Assembly (NCBI GenBank): GCA_020025915.1 | Contig: JAHHRH010000053.1 | Span: forward strand, 1-9,031 | Source: Sutterella sp. | Lineage (GTDB): Bacteria; Pseudomonadota; Gammaproteobacteria; Burkholderiales; Burkholderiaceae_F | Reading direction: 5' to 3' | Length of the DNA: 9,031 nt | In this document: piece after piece, positions 1 through 5,903 of the stretch | Layout: the number at the start of each line of letters is the position of its first letter | Position numbering within the stretch: the stretch's first letter is position 1 | The notes under the pieces: generated by a model | Database searches by the model: none | What the model saw: the letters and a program-made list of their open reading frames with translations, nothing else | Told to the model about the DNA's origin: nothing | Made by a program: the position numbers and the translations under genes

Positions 1-1
1 G

Positions 2-160
2 CAAGCTACTGACACAGTAGAGAATCTCCGCCGTTCACGACGGAGAGAACGTCAACTCTTTGTGCACTTCCCAACCGACATTTTGGCAGGCATCCTTTTA
101 GGACTTGTGGCGGCTTGGGTTGCTGTGAAGTTTGCTGAGTGGCTTCATCGCGGTCAATAA
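2..160 (+). CDS. C-terminal end of a probable PAP2-family membrane phosphatase (partial)
   Basis: An open frame enters from the left edge and runs 52 codons to a TAA at 158-160, so only the C-terminus is visible. It contains H-F-P-T-D followed by an alanine/glycine/leucine-rich hydrophobic stretch (about residues 30-47) and a short basic tail. HxxxD next to a final membrane helix is the third signature of PAP2-type phosphatases, such as lipid or undecaprenyl-diphosphate phosphatases, where His and Asp form part of the active site. The arginine usually found six residues before the His is not exactly in place here: the run of arginines ends one residue off, with Glu at the expected position. 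The call is therefore plausible rather than firm. The product would be an inner-membrane enzyme with its active site facing the periplasm. It could instead be another small membrane protein that happens to carry this motif. Confidence 0.55.
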   Translation, partial: QATDTVENLRRSRRRERQLFVHFPTDILAGILLGLVAAWVAVKFAEWLHRGQ

Positions 161-196
161 GCGACACACAGTGGCTTTTCATTCGAAATTCGCCGT

Positions 197-223
197 CTGA
201 CATCTCGGCGCACAGGCTAAAAT
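197..223 (+). promoter_or_regulatory. possible weak promoter for the lipoprotein gene
   Basis: CTGACA (197-202) and TAAAAT (218-223) resemble -35 and -10 boxes, but the spacer is only 15 nt, shorter than the usual 17. The surrounding 161-262 gap is otherwise featureless apart from a T-rich stretch (233-251). No terminator hairpin for the upstream gene is visible, so read-through from the left is also possible. Confidence 0.25.
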
Positions 224-262
224 AGATTATTGGTCTTTTATTTTTAGTCTTTCGAGCGACTC

Positions 263-1180
263 ATGTTAAAACAAATCCTCCTTCTTAGTGCTGTGAGTGC
301 CTGTGGTCTTATTGGTTGTGCGACGCACACCGCTTTAACGCCCGAGGCCTCCGATGCAGCACAGCCCTATGATGCCAATCAAAGTCGTGCACTCAATCTT
401 TTGGGGCTTTGCTACGAAGAAGCGGATCGCTTAGAAGACATGCACTATGAAGATAGTTTGCGGCCTGGGGGTGCCTTTACGGGCCACGTGACAGGGGTAC
501 TACGTGCAGATACCTTCCGTCGACCCCATGTGTTTGGTTTCTTGTCGATGGACGCAGCCAAGACACATGAAGAAGCGCGTGTCATTTTTACCCAACGTGT
601 GGTTGATCACGTCAAAGCAGTCTTTAAGGACGAAGGCTTTCGCGTGATCGACGGCTTAAAGACCGAACAGGATGGCGCGACCTATTACACCCTTTTTGTA
701 GCTAAGCCAGGTACTGGGTGTGAATTCCCAGCCAATCGCAATGATTTATTGACGGTTGATGAAACGGCCACGTGTCGTGTGCAAGTGAGTACGGGGGGAC
801 TACCCCAGCGAGGTTTAGCGCAGACTGCTAATGGCTTTAGTGTGACCCCGTCATGGGCGAATGTCACGACCGAGTATGGTTGGCGTTGCTCGGACCATGC
901 GCTCACTAGCAAGACTTGGATCTTGAAGGTCAAAGAATCCAACCTTTGGACGCAGGCGCGTCTAGAAAAACTCGCCAAGAAACTCGATAGCGGTGAGTAT
1001 CTTTACAGCACGAATCTTGAGACGCATGAGCCCTATGTTTTTGAAGCTGGCGTAGCGCAACGGTTTATTGAACCAGAAGCGGCGAGTATTGCTCGTCAAG
1101 AAAGAGAAGGGAAGCTGACGCTTGAAAAGGTGAAGGACGCACCTCGTCAGGTTTGGAAGTATTTGGTAGGGACGAAGTAG
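263..1180 (+). CDS. putative outer-membrane lipoprotein of unknown function
   Basis: This 305-residue protein starts with a short lysine-containing n-region and a hydrophobic core, then a lipobox L-I-G-C ending at Cys19. It is therefore very probably exported by Sec, lipidated at Cys19 and cut by signal peptidase II. The residue after Cys19 is Ala, not Asp, so outer-membrane sorting is expected rather than inner-membrane retention. The mature part is hydrophilic, without a second membrane segment. It has four further cysteines (50, 153, 171, 209), spaced so that periplasmic disulfides are possible, and a charged, probably helical C-terminal third. The ATG at 263 is preceded by only a weak CGAG Shine-Dalgarno. 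I recognise no family and assign no function. It stands alone between a probable phosphatase gene and a convergent operon and appears to be transcribed singly. Confidence 0.8.
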   Translation: MLKQILLLSAVSACGLIGCATHTALTPEASDAAQPYDANQSRALNLLGLCYEEADRLEDMHYEDSLRPGGAFTGHVTGVLRADTFRRPHVFGFLSMDAAKTHEEARVIFTQRVVDHVKAVFKDEGFRVIDGLKTEQDGATYYTLFVAKPGTGCEFPANRNDLLTVDETATCRVQVSTGGLPQRGLAQTANGFSVTPSWANVTTEYGWRCSDHALTSKTWILKVKESNLWTQARLEKLAKKLDSGEYLYSTNLETHEPYVFEAGVAQRFIEPEAASIARQEREGKLTLEKVKDAPRQVWKYLVGTK

Positions 1181-1225
1181 AGCAATCTCAAGATTTTGAC
1201 AGGTTAAGGGTAATAACTAGAAATG

Positions 1226-1260
1226 ACGGGGTTATATGTAAAGTTGATTTATAACCCCGT
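1226..1260. terminator. bidirectional stem-loop terminator between convergent genes
   Basis: A perfect 11-bp inverted repeat (arms 1226-1236 and 1250-1260, arms beginning ACGGGG) encloses a 13-nt loop. It lies between the stop of the lipoprotein gene and the stop of the minus-strand PLP enzyme gene. The plus side is followed by TCTTGATTT and the minus side by CATTTCTAGTT. Both are T-rich but broken, so termination is likely in both directions though not maximal. Confidence 0.75.
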
Positions 1261-1274
1261 TCTTGATTTAACGA

Positions 1275-2381
1275 TCAATGATCCGACTTAATGCCCGCTC
1301 CGCACATCGTAATGAGCGTATTGGGCGTTGGGCCATACAGTTCACAGTAATGCAGCCAGGCCGCATAGTTCGCGGCAGTCGTGTGTTCGCAATAGATGCC
1401 TCGACGAGCTAAGGTGGCTCTAGCTTCAAGAATTTTGTCCTCTGGACAGGTCACAACCTTGATGTCGTGCTTACGCATCATGTCAAGGATTTCAGCGCCG
1501 CGCATCGGTACACCAATTGCAATGCCTTCGGCCATCGTGGGTGTTGGCGTCACGATAGCTGGGTGGTCTAAGCCTTGTCGTCGTGCCTGATAAAGCGGAT
1601 CGCACTTTTCGCTTTGAAGGGCAATGATGTTCGGGAATCGCTCAATGGCACCTGAGGCCACCAAGTGTTCTAATGCTTTAACTACACCGATGAAAAGTGT
1701 CCCATTGCCTACGGGTATGACAATGTTGGCTGGGATACGACCTAACTGTTCGAAGGTCTCATAGATGTAGGCCTTCATACCTTCGTAAAAATAGGGATTG
1801 TAGACGTGGTTGGCATAGTACGCGCCATGTTCAGCAACCTGCTGCCGACAAACATCTGCACAATGGTCTCTTGAGCCAGGTACCACATGAACCTTTGCGC
1901 CATGGGCTTCAATCATTGTGATTTTCTTCGGGCTTGTCCCTTCAGGCACATAGATTTCACACGAGATGCCAGCGCGTGCTGCGTAAGCTGCGACAGAATT
2001 GCCAGCATTTCCTGACGAATCCTGCACACAATGCGTGACACCGATCGCCTTCATGTGCGCGACTAAGGTAGCCGCACCACGGTCTTTAAAAGAGAGCGTT
2101 GGCATGAAGTAGTCCATTTTCAGTAGACAACCTGAATGGTCATCCAGGTTAATGATCGGCGTCATGCCTTCGCCCATCGTCACACCGTGCCAAGCGTCGC
2201 TGTCCACAGCCATAAAGTCACGATAACGAAAGATATTCCAAGCAGTGCGGTCTATGCGGGCAGAGTCCCAAGCAGGTGGTATAAAGTCCAACTCAAATAG
2301 ACCGCCACAGTCGCAATGCGAGGCATGCGTTTGAGTATCGATTCGCTTACCGCAAGACGTACAAACAAATGTATGTGTCAT
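1275..2381 (-). CDS. fold-type II PLP-dependent enzyme, threonine-synthase-like, with N-terminal zinc ribbon
   Basis: The 368-residue product has four cysteines at 7, 10, 23 and 25 that look like the small zinc ribbon found at the N-terminus of many threonine-synthase-like proteins. The PLP domain follows: Lys99 in S-F-K-D-R-G is the expected Schiff-base lysine, S-S-G-N-A-G-N (122-128) is the substrate/cofactor loop, and V-G-N-G-T (224-228) is the phosphate-binding loop. I chose the ATG at 2381 because an AGAGG sits 4 nt before it; a TTG twelve bases upstream overlaps the ridA stop and lacks a good site. The gene follows ridA by 8 nt, so they are co-transcribed. Pairing with an enamine deaminase suggests an ammonia-lyase or other elimination reaction on an amino acid rather than, or besides, threonine biosynthesis. 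Candidate substrates (threonine, serine, diaminopropionate, phosphohomoserine) cannot be separated from sequence alone. Confidence 0.85.
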   Translation of the reverse strand: MTHTFVCTSCGKRIDTQTHASHCDCGGLFELDFIPPAWDSARIDRTAWNIFRYRDFMAVDSDAWHGVTMGEGMTPIINLDDHSGCLLKMDYFMPTLSFKDRGAATLVAHMKAIGVTHCVQDSSGNAGNSVAAYAARAGISCEIYVPEGTSPKKITMIEAHGAKVHVVPGSRDHCADVCRQQVAEHGAYYANHVYNPYFYEGMKAYIYETFEQLGRIPANIVIPVGNGTLFIGVVKALEHLVASGAIERFPNIIALQSEKCDPLYQARRQGLDHPAIVTPTPTMAEGIAIGVPMRGAEILDMMRKHDIKVVTCPEDKILEARATLARRGIYCEHTTAANYAAWLHYCELYGPTPNTLITMCGAGIKSDH

Positions 2382-2389
2382 ACCGCCTC

Positions 2390-2773
2390 TCAATCTTCGT
2401 CAAGCTCAGCAATCGCTTCAATTTCAACCAGACAACCAAAGTGAAGTTCGGTTGTAGAGACAATGACACGACCGGGCTTATGGTCACCAAAGAACTTGGC
2501 ATACTCTTCGTTAATCGCGCCCCAATAGGTGTTAGACGGCGTATAAACACGGCAAAAAACGACTTGATCACGACGAACGTTGGCTTCTTTGAGGACACGA
2601 TCAACATTATCTAAAGCTAAACGCGTGTGTTCACGAATGTCGCCTTGACACACTTCACGCGTATCAGGATCAATCGACAATTGGCCAGATACATAGAGCA
2701 TGCCTTTAGAGATGACGCCGGCAGTGTAATGGCCTTTATTTTCACCTTTGAAGGGCGGACGAACGAATTGCAT
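2390..2773 (-). CDS. ridA: RidA/YjgF/YER057c-family enamine/imine deaminase
   Basis: This 127-residue protein has the usual RidA length and fold signatures: a Tyr at 16, the core V-S-G-Q (28-31), an N-E-x-Y-x-x-F-F stretch (88-95), Arg102 in the P-x-R position used to bind the substrate carboxylate, and the C-terminal V-E-I-E-A-I-A (116-122). RidA proteins are small soluble trimers that hydrolyse reactive 2-aminoacrylate or related enamines released by PLP enzymes, giving the keto acid and ammonia. A strong AAGGAG at 2780-2785 lies 6 nt before the ATG. The next gene downstream is a PLP enzyme, a source of such intermediates, so the two probably act in sequence. The presence of Arg102 argues for true RidA-type chemistry. 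A Rid2-7-type paralogue with a narrower substrate remains possible, so the symbol is a family-level one. Confidence 0.88.
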   Translation of the reverse strand: MQFVRPPFKGENKGHYTAGVISKGMLYVSGQLSIDPDTREVCQGDIREHTRLALDNVDRVLKEANVRRDQVVFCRVYTPSNTYWGAINEEYAKFFGDHKPGRVIVSTTELHFGCLVEIEAIAELDED

Positions 2774-2793
2774 CAGAATCTCCTTTGATTGCG

Positions 2794-2816
2794 TTGTGCT
2801 TTGACGATCAACACAA
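2794..2816 (-). promoter_or_regulatory. inverted repeat just upstream of ridA, possible operator
   Basis: TTGTG-CT-TTGA (2794-2804), the centre CGA, then TCAA-CACAA (2808-2816) form an imperfect inverted repeat with one 2-nt interruption. It lies about 20 bp upstream of the ridA start codon, just before the Shine-Dalgarno. It could be a binding site for the neighbouring YheO-type regulator or a short mRNA hairpin near the ribosome site. No clear -10/-35 pair was found around it. Confidence 0.4.
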
Positions 2817-2838
2817 GTCGTTATGTTTGAGGTTGTTG

Positions 2839-2860
2839 TTGATGGTTACTTTGATGGTTA
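2839..2860. repeat. 10-bp direct repeat in the regulator-ridA gap
   Basis: TTGATGGTTA occurs twice, at 2839-2848 and 2851-2860, a period of 12 bp. It sits in the 139-bp gap between the regulator stop and the ridA start. Spacing close to one helical turn makes a tandem protein-binding site conceivable, but two copies of a T/G-rich word could also be chance. Confidence 0.4.
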
Positions 2861-2866
2861 AGGTTG

Positions 2867-2880
2867 GACGCGATCGCGTC
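2867..2880. repeat. perfect 14-bp palindrome GACGCGATCGCGTC
   Basis: A perfect palindrome without a loop lies 32 bp past the regulator stop codon and roughly 95-107 bp upstream of the ridA start. There is no T-tract, so it is not an intrinsic terminator. It is a plausible dimer-binding operator or simply a symmetric sequence. Confidence 0.4.
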
Positions 2881-2912
2881 GGTCGAACGTGCGTCGCTTG
2901 GGCGTTTTGGTC

Positions 2913-3578
2913 TTAACGCTTGCCACGCACTTCATCTAAATAGGCATAAACAGTCACTTTCGAGATGCCTAGTTTTTCTGCAACACGTTCAATCGCGCCT
3001 TTGACAAGAAAGACGCCGCGTTGATCCATAAATCGAATAAGTTCAATACGACGATCTCGATTCATTTGCGTGTTGGGCACTTCACTTACGATACGGTCGA
3101 CGAGTTCCGTCATGATTTCCATCACAGTTCGATTTGAATCGACCGGACAAATCTCGGGCACATCTTCTTCATCGGGAAGTTGTGGCAGACGAGCTGCGTC
3201 AATACCTGGCAGCATCGCAGAGAGTGCATCAATTTGAGCCGTGATGCGCGAAGTATCGACATTGATGCAAAGAGCACCGACGAGGCGGCCACTCGGATCA
3301 CGAATCAGCATTGATGAACTGCGAATTAATCGGCTGTCATGACGATAGTAGAAGTTTGTGACGAGGTCACCTGGTTCGGTGGTGTGGCGAATGACTTTAG
3401 AGAGAAGATTTTGAAAGCTTTCGCCCACTTGACGGCCAGTCACGACATTATTCGCAACATAGACCACGGAGTGTTGTGGCATAGACAAATCGTGAAGCAC
3501 GACTTCGACATCAAGACCAAACGTTTGGACAATGATGTCAGCCACGGGAATGTACTGTGCAAGGATTGGATTGATCAT
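2913..3578 (-). CDS. YheO-type transcriptional regulator (PAS-like domain plus C-terminal HTH)
   Basis: The 221-residue product has the two-part layout of the YheO/DauR family. An N-terminal PAS-like ligand domain (about 5-115) contains V-V-L-H-D (26-30), an S-S-S-M-L-I-R-D run (87-94) and a G-A-L-C-I-N segment (101-106). A linker of about 45 residues follows, then a C-terminal helix-turn-helix (about 188-216) with V-A-E-K-L-G-I-S-K-x-T-V-Y. Members act as cytoplasmic DNA-binding regulators; DauR controls D-arginine catabolism in Pseudomonas. Here the gene heads a minus-strand cassette with ridA and a PLP enzyme, so control of amino-acid catabolism is the natural inference. It also stands divergent to the hydrogenase operon and could act on the shared intergenic region. 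The start ATG at 3576-3578 has only a distant AAGGA (about 15 nt away), so translation may be weak. No in-frame upstream start is better. Confidence 0.87.
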   Translation of the reverse strand: MINPILAQYIPVADIIVQTFGLDVEVVLHDLSMPQHSVVYVANNVVTGRQVGESFQNLLSKVIRHTTEPGDLVTNFYYRHDSRLIRSSSMLIRDPSGRLVGALCINVDTSRITAQIDALSAMLPGIDAARLPQLPDEEDVPEICPVDSNRTVMEIMTELVDRIVSEVPNTQMNRDRRIELIRFMDQRGVFLVKGAIERVAEKLGISKVTVYAYLDEVRGKR

Positions 3579-3604
3579 GACAAAAAAAGCTAATCCTTTT
3601 GATA

Positions 3605-3635
3605 GAAAAAATTTTATTGATGATGAAATTTTTTC
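3605..3635. promoter_or_regulatory. inverted-repeat operator candidate overlapping the hydrogenase promoter
   Basis: GAAAAAATTT (3605-3614) and AAATTTTTTC (3626-3635) are perfect reverse complements around an 11-bp centre, with partial symmetry extending to 3601 and 3639. The repeat covers the -35 box and most of the spacer of the rightward promoter and lies just upstream of the divergent regulator gene. Position and symmetry suggest a repressor or autoregulatory site that could be shared by both directions. A/T-only arms make some chance symmetry possible. Confidence 0.5.
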
Positions 3636-3645
3636 TGTCTATAAT
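3617..3645 (+). promoter_or_regulatory. sigma70-type promoter of the hydrogenase operon
   Basis: TTGATG (3617-3622), a 17-nt spacer and a perfect TATAAT (3640-3645) form the best promoter in the window. Transcription would start near 3652 and run into the flavoprotein and hydrogenase genes after an unusually long leader of about 245 nt. No equally good promoter was found for the divergent regulator; TAGACA/TAAAAT on the minus strand have a 20-nt spacer. Confidence 0.7.
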
Positions 3646-3656
3646 CGAAATCCGTC

Positions 3657-3789
3657 TGTGTGGTGAGCTTATCCAAAAGACTTAGTTCTCTTGGAGAAAA
3701 AAAGAACCGCACACAAACCATTGCCTCCATCATAGCCCGAAGGGGCGTTGCCGTCTATAAAAAATTCTAGAAACGGCCGGAAAGGCAAT
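3657..3789 (+). ncRNA. structured 5' leader of the hydrogenase operon, possible cis-regulatory RNA
   Basis: Read as RNA, this stretch can form a hairpin TGTGTGGT (3657-3664)/ACCGCACA (3706-3713), 8 bp with one G-U. It is followed by a three-way junction: closing stem ATTGCC (3720-3725)/GGCAAT (3784-3789), a GCCC-GAAG-GGGC hairpin (3735-3746), and GCCGT (3750-3754)/ACGGC (3773-3777) extended by CTA/TAG. A second TTGCC at 3748-3752 can compete for the same GGCAA, giving a mutually exclusive fold. The layout is riboswitch-like but matches no class I can recall, and no clear terminator with a T-run follows directly. Folding was done by eye. Confidence 0.4.
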
Positions 3790-3796
3790 CGTAAGA

Positions 3797-3876
3797 ATCT
3801 CAAAGAGATGTCAAGCAATCCATAAGCATAGCGTTTTTTGATATGACGCTACGAGCGTGATGGCTGGGCGATCTCT
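3797..3876 (+). other. competing short hairpins between the leader and the flavoprotein start
   Basis: ATCTC-AAA-GAGAT (3797-3809) forms a small hairpin, but AGAGAT (3804-3809) could instead pair with ATCTCT (3871-3876), 20 nt before the start codon. Likewise ACGCT (3846-3850) can pair with AGCGT upstream (3830-3834, followed by a T-run) or downstream (3854-3858). Alternative pairings close to a start with no clear Shine-Dalgarno could affect translation. They are short and could be fortuitous. Confidence 0.3.
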
Positions 3877-3896
3877 CACAAGAATGTTGTTGAAAT

Positions 3897-5903
3897 ATGG
3901 ATGAGTTGATTTACGGTGTTTGGGAGGGACGAGCATACGACAATCGTCGCCGTCTTGAAGGTGAAGCGCCTGAAGGGTTACCCCTCTCAGAATTCTTGTC
4001 ATTTAATAGCGGAAATCCTGCGGCCGGTTTTGTGGGGCCACAGGGTTTTTTGATGTTTGATAACCGTGTCACACTCGCCGATGTTTTGCTGAATTACTAT
4101 CGTCGAACCAAAGAACTCTCGTGTGGACGCTGTACACCCTGTCGTGCGGGTTCGGTGTTGATTTGTGAAGCGCTAGAAAAAGCGTGTGCGGGTGAAGGTG
4201 AATCGGTCGATTGGGATCATATTCAGCTCGTCGCAGAACAAATGGCCGAAACGAGCCTTTGTGGCGTGGGGCTCTCGACGCCTGCGGCTTTATTAGGGGC
4301 ATTGAAACATTTCCCCGAGTTATTGCGTCAAGCGCCCGTGATGCCCGTGACGCGACGTGACTTTTTTAGTGTGGCGACGGCCCCTTGTATTGAAGCGTGT
4401 CCTGCGAACGTCAATGTGCCACGATACATTGATTATATTCGTGACGGTCATCCTGATCTATCGACTGGGGTGTTGCTGCAACACTATCCATTGGTCGGGT
4501 CTTGCGGTCGTGTGTGCGTTCGTCCTTGTGAAACTGCGTGTGCGAGAAATCACGTCGATGGCGCTGTCGCGATCAAAGACTTGAAGCGGTATGCCGCTGA
4601 TCATGTAGGTAGTACGATGGCCGGCCTCTTTAAAAAGGACGAGATTCCTAATACTCCCGTCTCTAAGCGCGTTGCTGTGATTGGTGCGGGGCCTGCTGGT
4701 ATTAACTGCGCGTACCATTTGTTGCGTAAAGGCCATCACGTGGATGTCTTTGAGTCTGAAGCCTACGCTGGCGGGATGGCACGCCTTGGAATTCCTGCCT
4801 ATCGTTTGCCCAATCATTTGTTAGAAACAGAGACAGAAGTGATTGAACGTTTGGGGGGGCATTATCACTACAACTGTGCTTTGGGTCGTGACTACACAAT
4901 TGATTCACTTTTTCGACGTGGCTACGATGCGATCTTTTTAGGCATTGGTTGTGCGTTGGGGCAGTTTCTGAATTTGCCTAACGAAGACCAGACAGCACAT
5001 GGCTACTTAAAAGGGCTTGATTTCTTGTTAGCGATTGAGCATCACCAAAGCCGTCACGAAGACATTGAACTCGATGGCGATATTGTGGTGGTAGGTTGCG
5101 GTAATGTAGCGATGGATTGTTGTCGTACAGCGCGTCGACTCATGAAGGGACATCGTCGTGTGACGGTGTCGTATCGTCGAACACGCGCCTCAGCACCTGC
5201 TGACCCCGAAGAAATCACGGCAGCGATTGATGAAAAGATCCATTTTGAATTCTTGACGGCTCCTGTTGAAGTGATGGTCGAAGAAGGACGTGTCATTGGG
5301 TTGAAGCTCATTCGTATGAAAGAAGGGGAACCCGATGCGTCAGGTCGTCGGTCTGTGAAGCCTATTGCTGGGAGCGAATTCATTGTGCCTTGTCGCTATG
5401 TGATTGCGGCCATTGGACAGAAGTTAGATGCTTCGGTTTTCTCAGAAGCCGACGGTATTAAACTCACGAAGCGCGGCACAATTGAGGTGGATGAATCGTT
5501 GCAGACGAGTCGTGAAGGCGTTTTTGCTGGGGGCGATGCGGCTGCAGGTCCCACGAGTCTCATTTGGGGGATGGCACAAGGTCAAGATGCCGCTAATGCC
5601 ATTCATGAGTATTTGATGACCCATACCACGGGATTTAATGCTCGTCGTCGTATGTCGCGCCTGATTAAAGAGGCGAACTTGCTTGGCACTTGTGCGCCAG
5701 AACGGGCAGTCGTTTTACAACCACGCCAAGTGATGTCGCATTTGGCTCCTCAAGCTCGTGTTCAAAATTGGGATGAAGTCGAACATGGATTCACAGACCA
5801 AGAAGCCTGGGCTGAAGCCAAGCGTTGTATGCGTTGCTATCGATTGTTTGGGGTATCGACCTTAAAACCCATTCCGGGTAAAACCGCCTCGGAGGATTTG
5901 TGA
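3897..5903 (+). CDS. NAD(P)H oxidoreductase: NuoF/HydB-type [4Fe-4S] domain fused to a GltD-like flavoprotein
   Basis: In this 668-residue fusion, residues 35-140 match the end of NuoF/HydB, with S-C-G-R-C-T-P-C-R (Cys76, 79, 82) and Cys122 in S-L-C-G-V-G as one [4Fe-4S] site. The FMN/NADH-binding part of NuoF is absent. Residues 160-650 are a full GltD-like module: N-terminal iron-sulfur cysteines 164, 168, 203, 207, 211 and 215, FAD fingerprint G-A-G-P-A-G (263-268), NAD(P)H fingerprint G-C-G-N-V-A (400-405) followed by Y-R-R (426-428) that hints at NADPH, second FAD motif G-V-F-A-G-G-D-A (541-548), and a final C-M-R-C (644-647). It probably carries electrons between NAD(P)H and the hydrogenase encoded next, with the NuoF-type cluster as the relay. 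An in-frame TGA six bases upstream fixes the ATG as the first possible start; the Shine-Dalgarno is poor. The same domain set occurs in related hydrogenase and Nfn-like complexes, so this is probably not a damaged NuoF. Confidence 0.87.
   Translation: MDELIYGVWEGRAYDNRRRLEGEAPEGLPLSEFLSFNSGNPAAGFVGPQGFLMFDNRVTLADVLLNYYRRTKELSCGRCTPCRAGSVLICEALEKACAGEGESVDWDHIQLVAEQMAETSLCGVGLSTPAALLGALKHFPELLRQAPVMPVTRRDFFSVATAPCIEACPANVNVPRYIDYIRDGHPDLSTGVLLQHYPLVGSCGRVCVRPCETACARNHVDGAVAIKDLKRYAADHVGSTMAGLFKKDEIPNTPVSKRVAVIGAGPAGINCAYHLLRKGHHVDVFESEAYAGGMARLGIPAYRLPNHLLETETEVIERLGGHYHYNCALGRDYTIDSLFRRGYDAIFLGIGCALGQFLNLPNEDQTAHGYLKGLDFLLAIEHHQSRHEDIELDGDIVVVGCGNVAMDCCRTARRLMKGHRRVTVSYRRTRASAPADPEEITAAIDEKIHFEFLTAPVEVMVEEGRVIGLKLIRMKEGEPDASGRRSVKPIAGSEFIVPCRYVIAAIGQKLDASVFSEADGIKLTKRGTIEVDESLQTSREGVFAGGDAAAGPTSLIWGMAQGQDAANAIHEYLMTHTTGFNARRRMSRLIKEANLLGTCAPERAVVLQPRQVMSHLAPQARVQNWDEVEHGFTDQEAWAEAKRCMRCYRLFGVSTLKPIPGKTASEDL

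Noticed and set aside
6..203. 65-codon open frame on the minus strand at the left edge
   Set aside because: It overlaps the better-supported plus-strand frame ending at 160, and its product has no recognisable features.
2391..2393. TTG start for the PLP enzyme, four residues longer
   Set aside because: It overlaps the ridA stop codon, while the ATG at 2381 has its own AGAGG and is the first residue of the zinc-ribbon domain.
3617..3630. FNR box at the hydrogenase promoter
   Set aside because: Only one half-site, TTGAT, is present; the matching ATCAA half at the right spacing is missing, and the TTGATG is better explained as the -35 box.
3660..3770. 36-codon plus-strand frame starting GTG GTG in the hydrogenase leader, a possible leader peptide
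   Set aside because: It has no Shine-Dalgarno, would start about 8 nt from the predicted transcript start, and lies inside the stem-forming region.
3657..3789. Known riboswitch such as the molybdenum-cofactor, cobalamin, FMN or TPP class
   Set aside because: Some short words (GCCTCC, GCCG) recall the molybdenum-cofactor RNA, but the conserved blocks and stem order recalled for these classes are not present.
3831..3840. T-run in the leader as an intrinsic terminator or attenuator
   Set aside because: No GC-rich hairpin lies directly before the run of six T, so transcription should not stop there on this evidence.
4458..4817. 119-codon minus-strand frame inside the flavoprotein gene
   Set aside because: It is antisense to the GltD-type cysteine and FAD motifs and is a shadow frame.
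5900..5902. GTG as the start of the hydrogenase gene
   Set aside because: It lies only 3 nt after GGAGGA; the ATG at 5903 has the usual 6-nt spacing.
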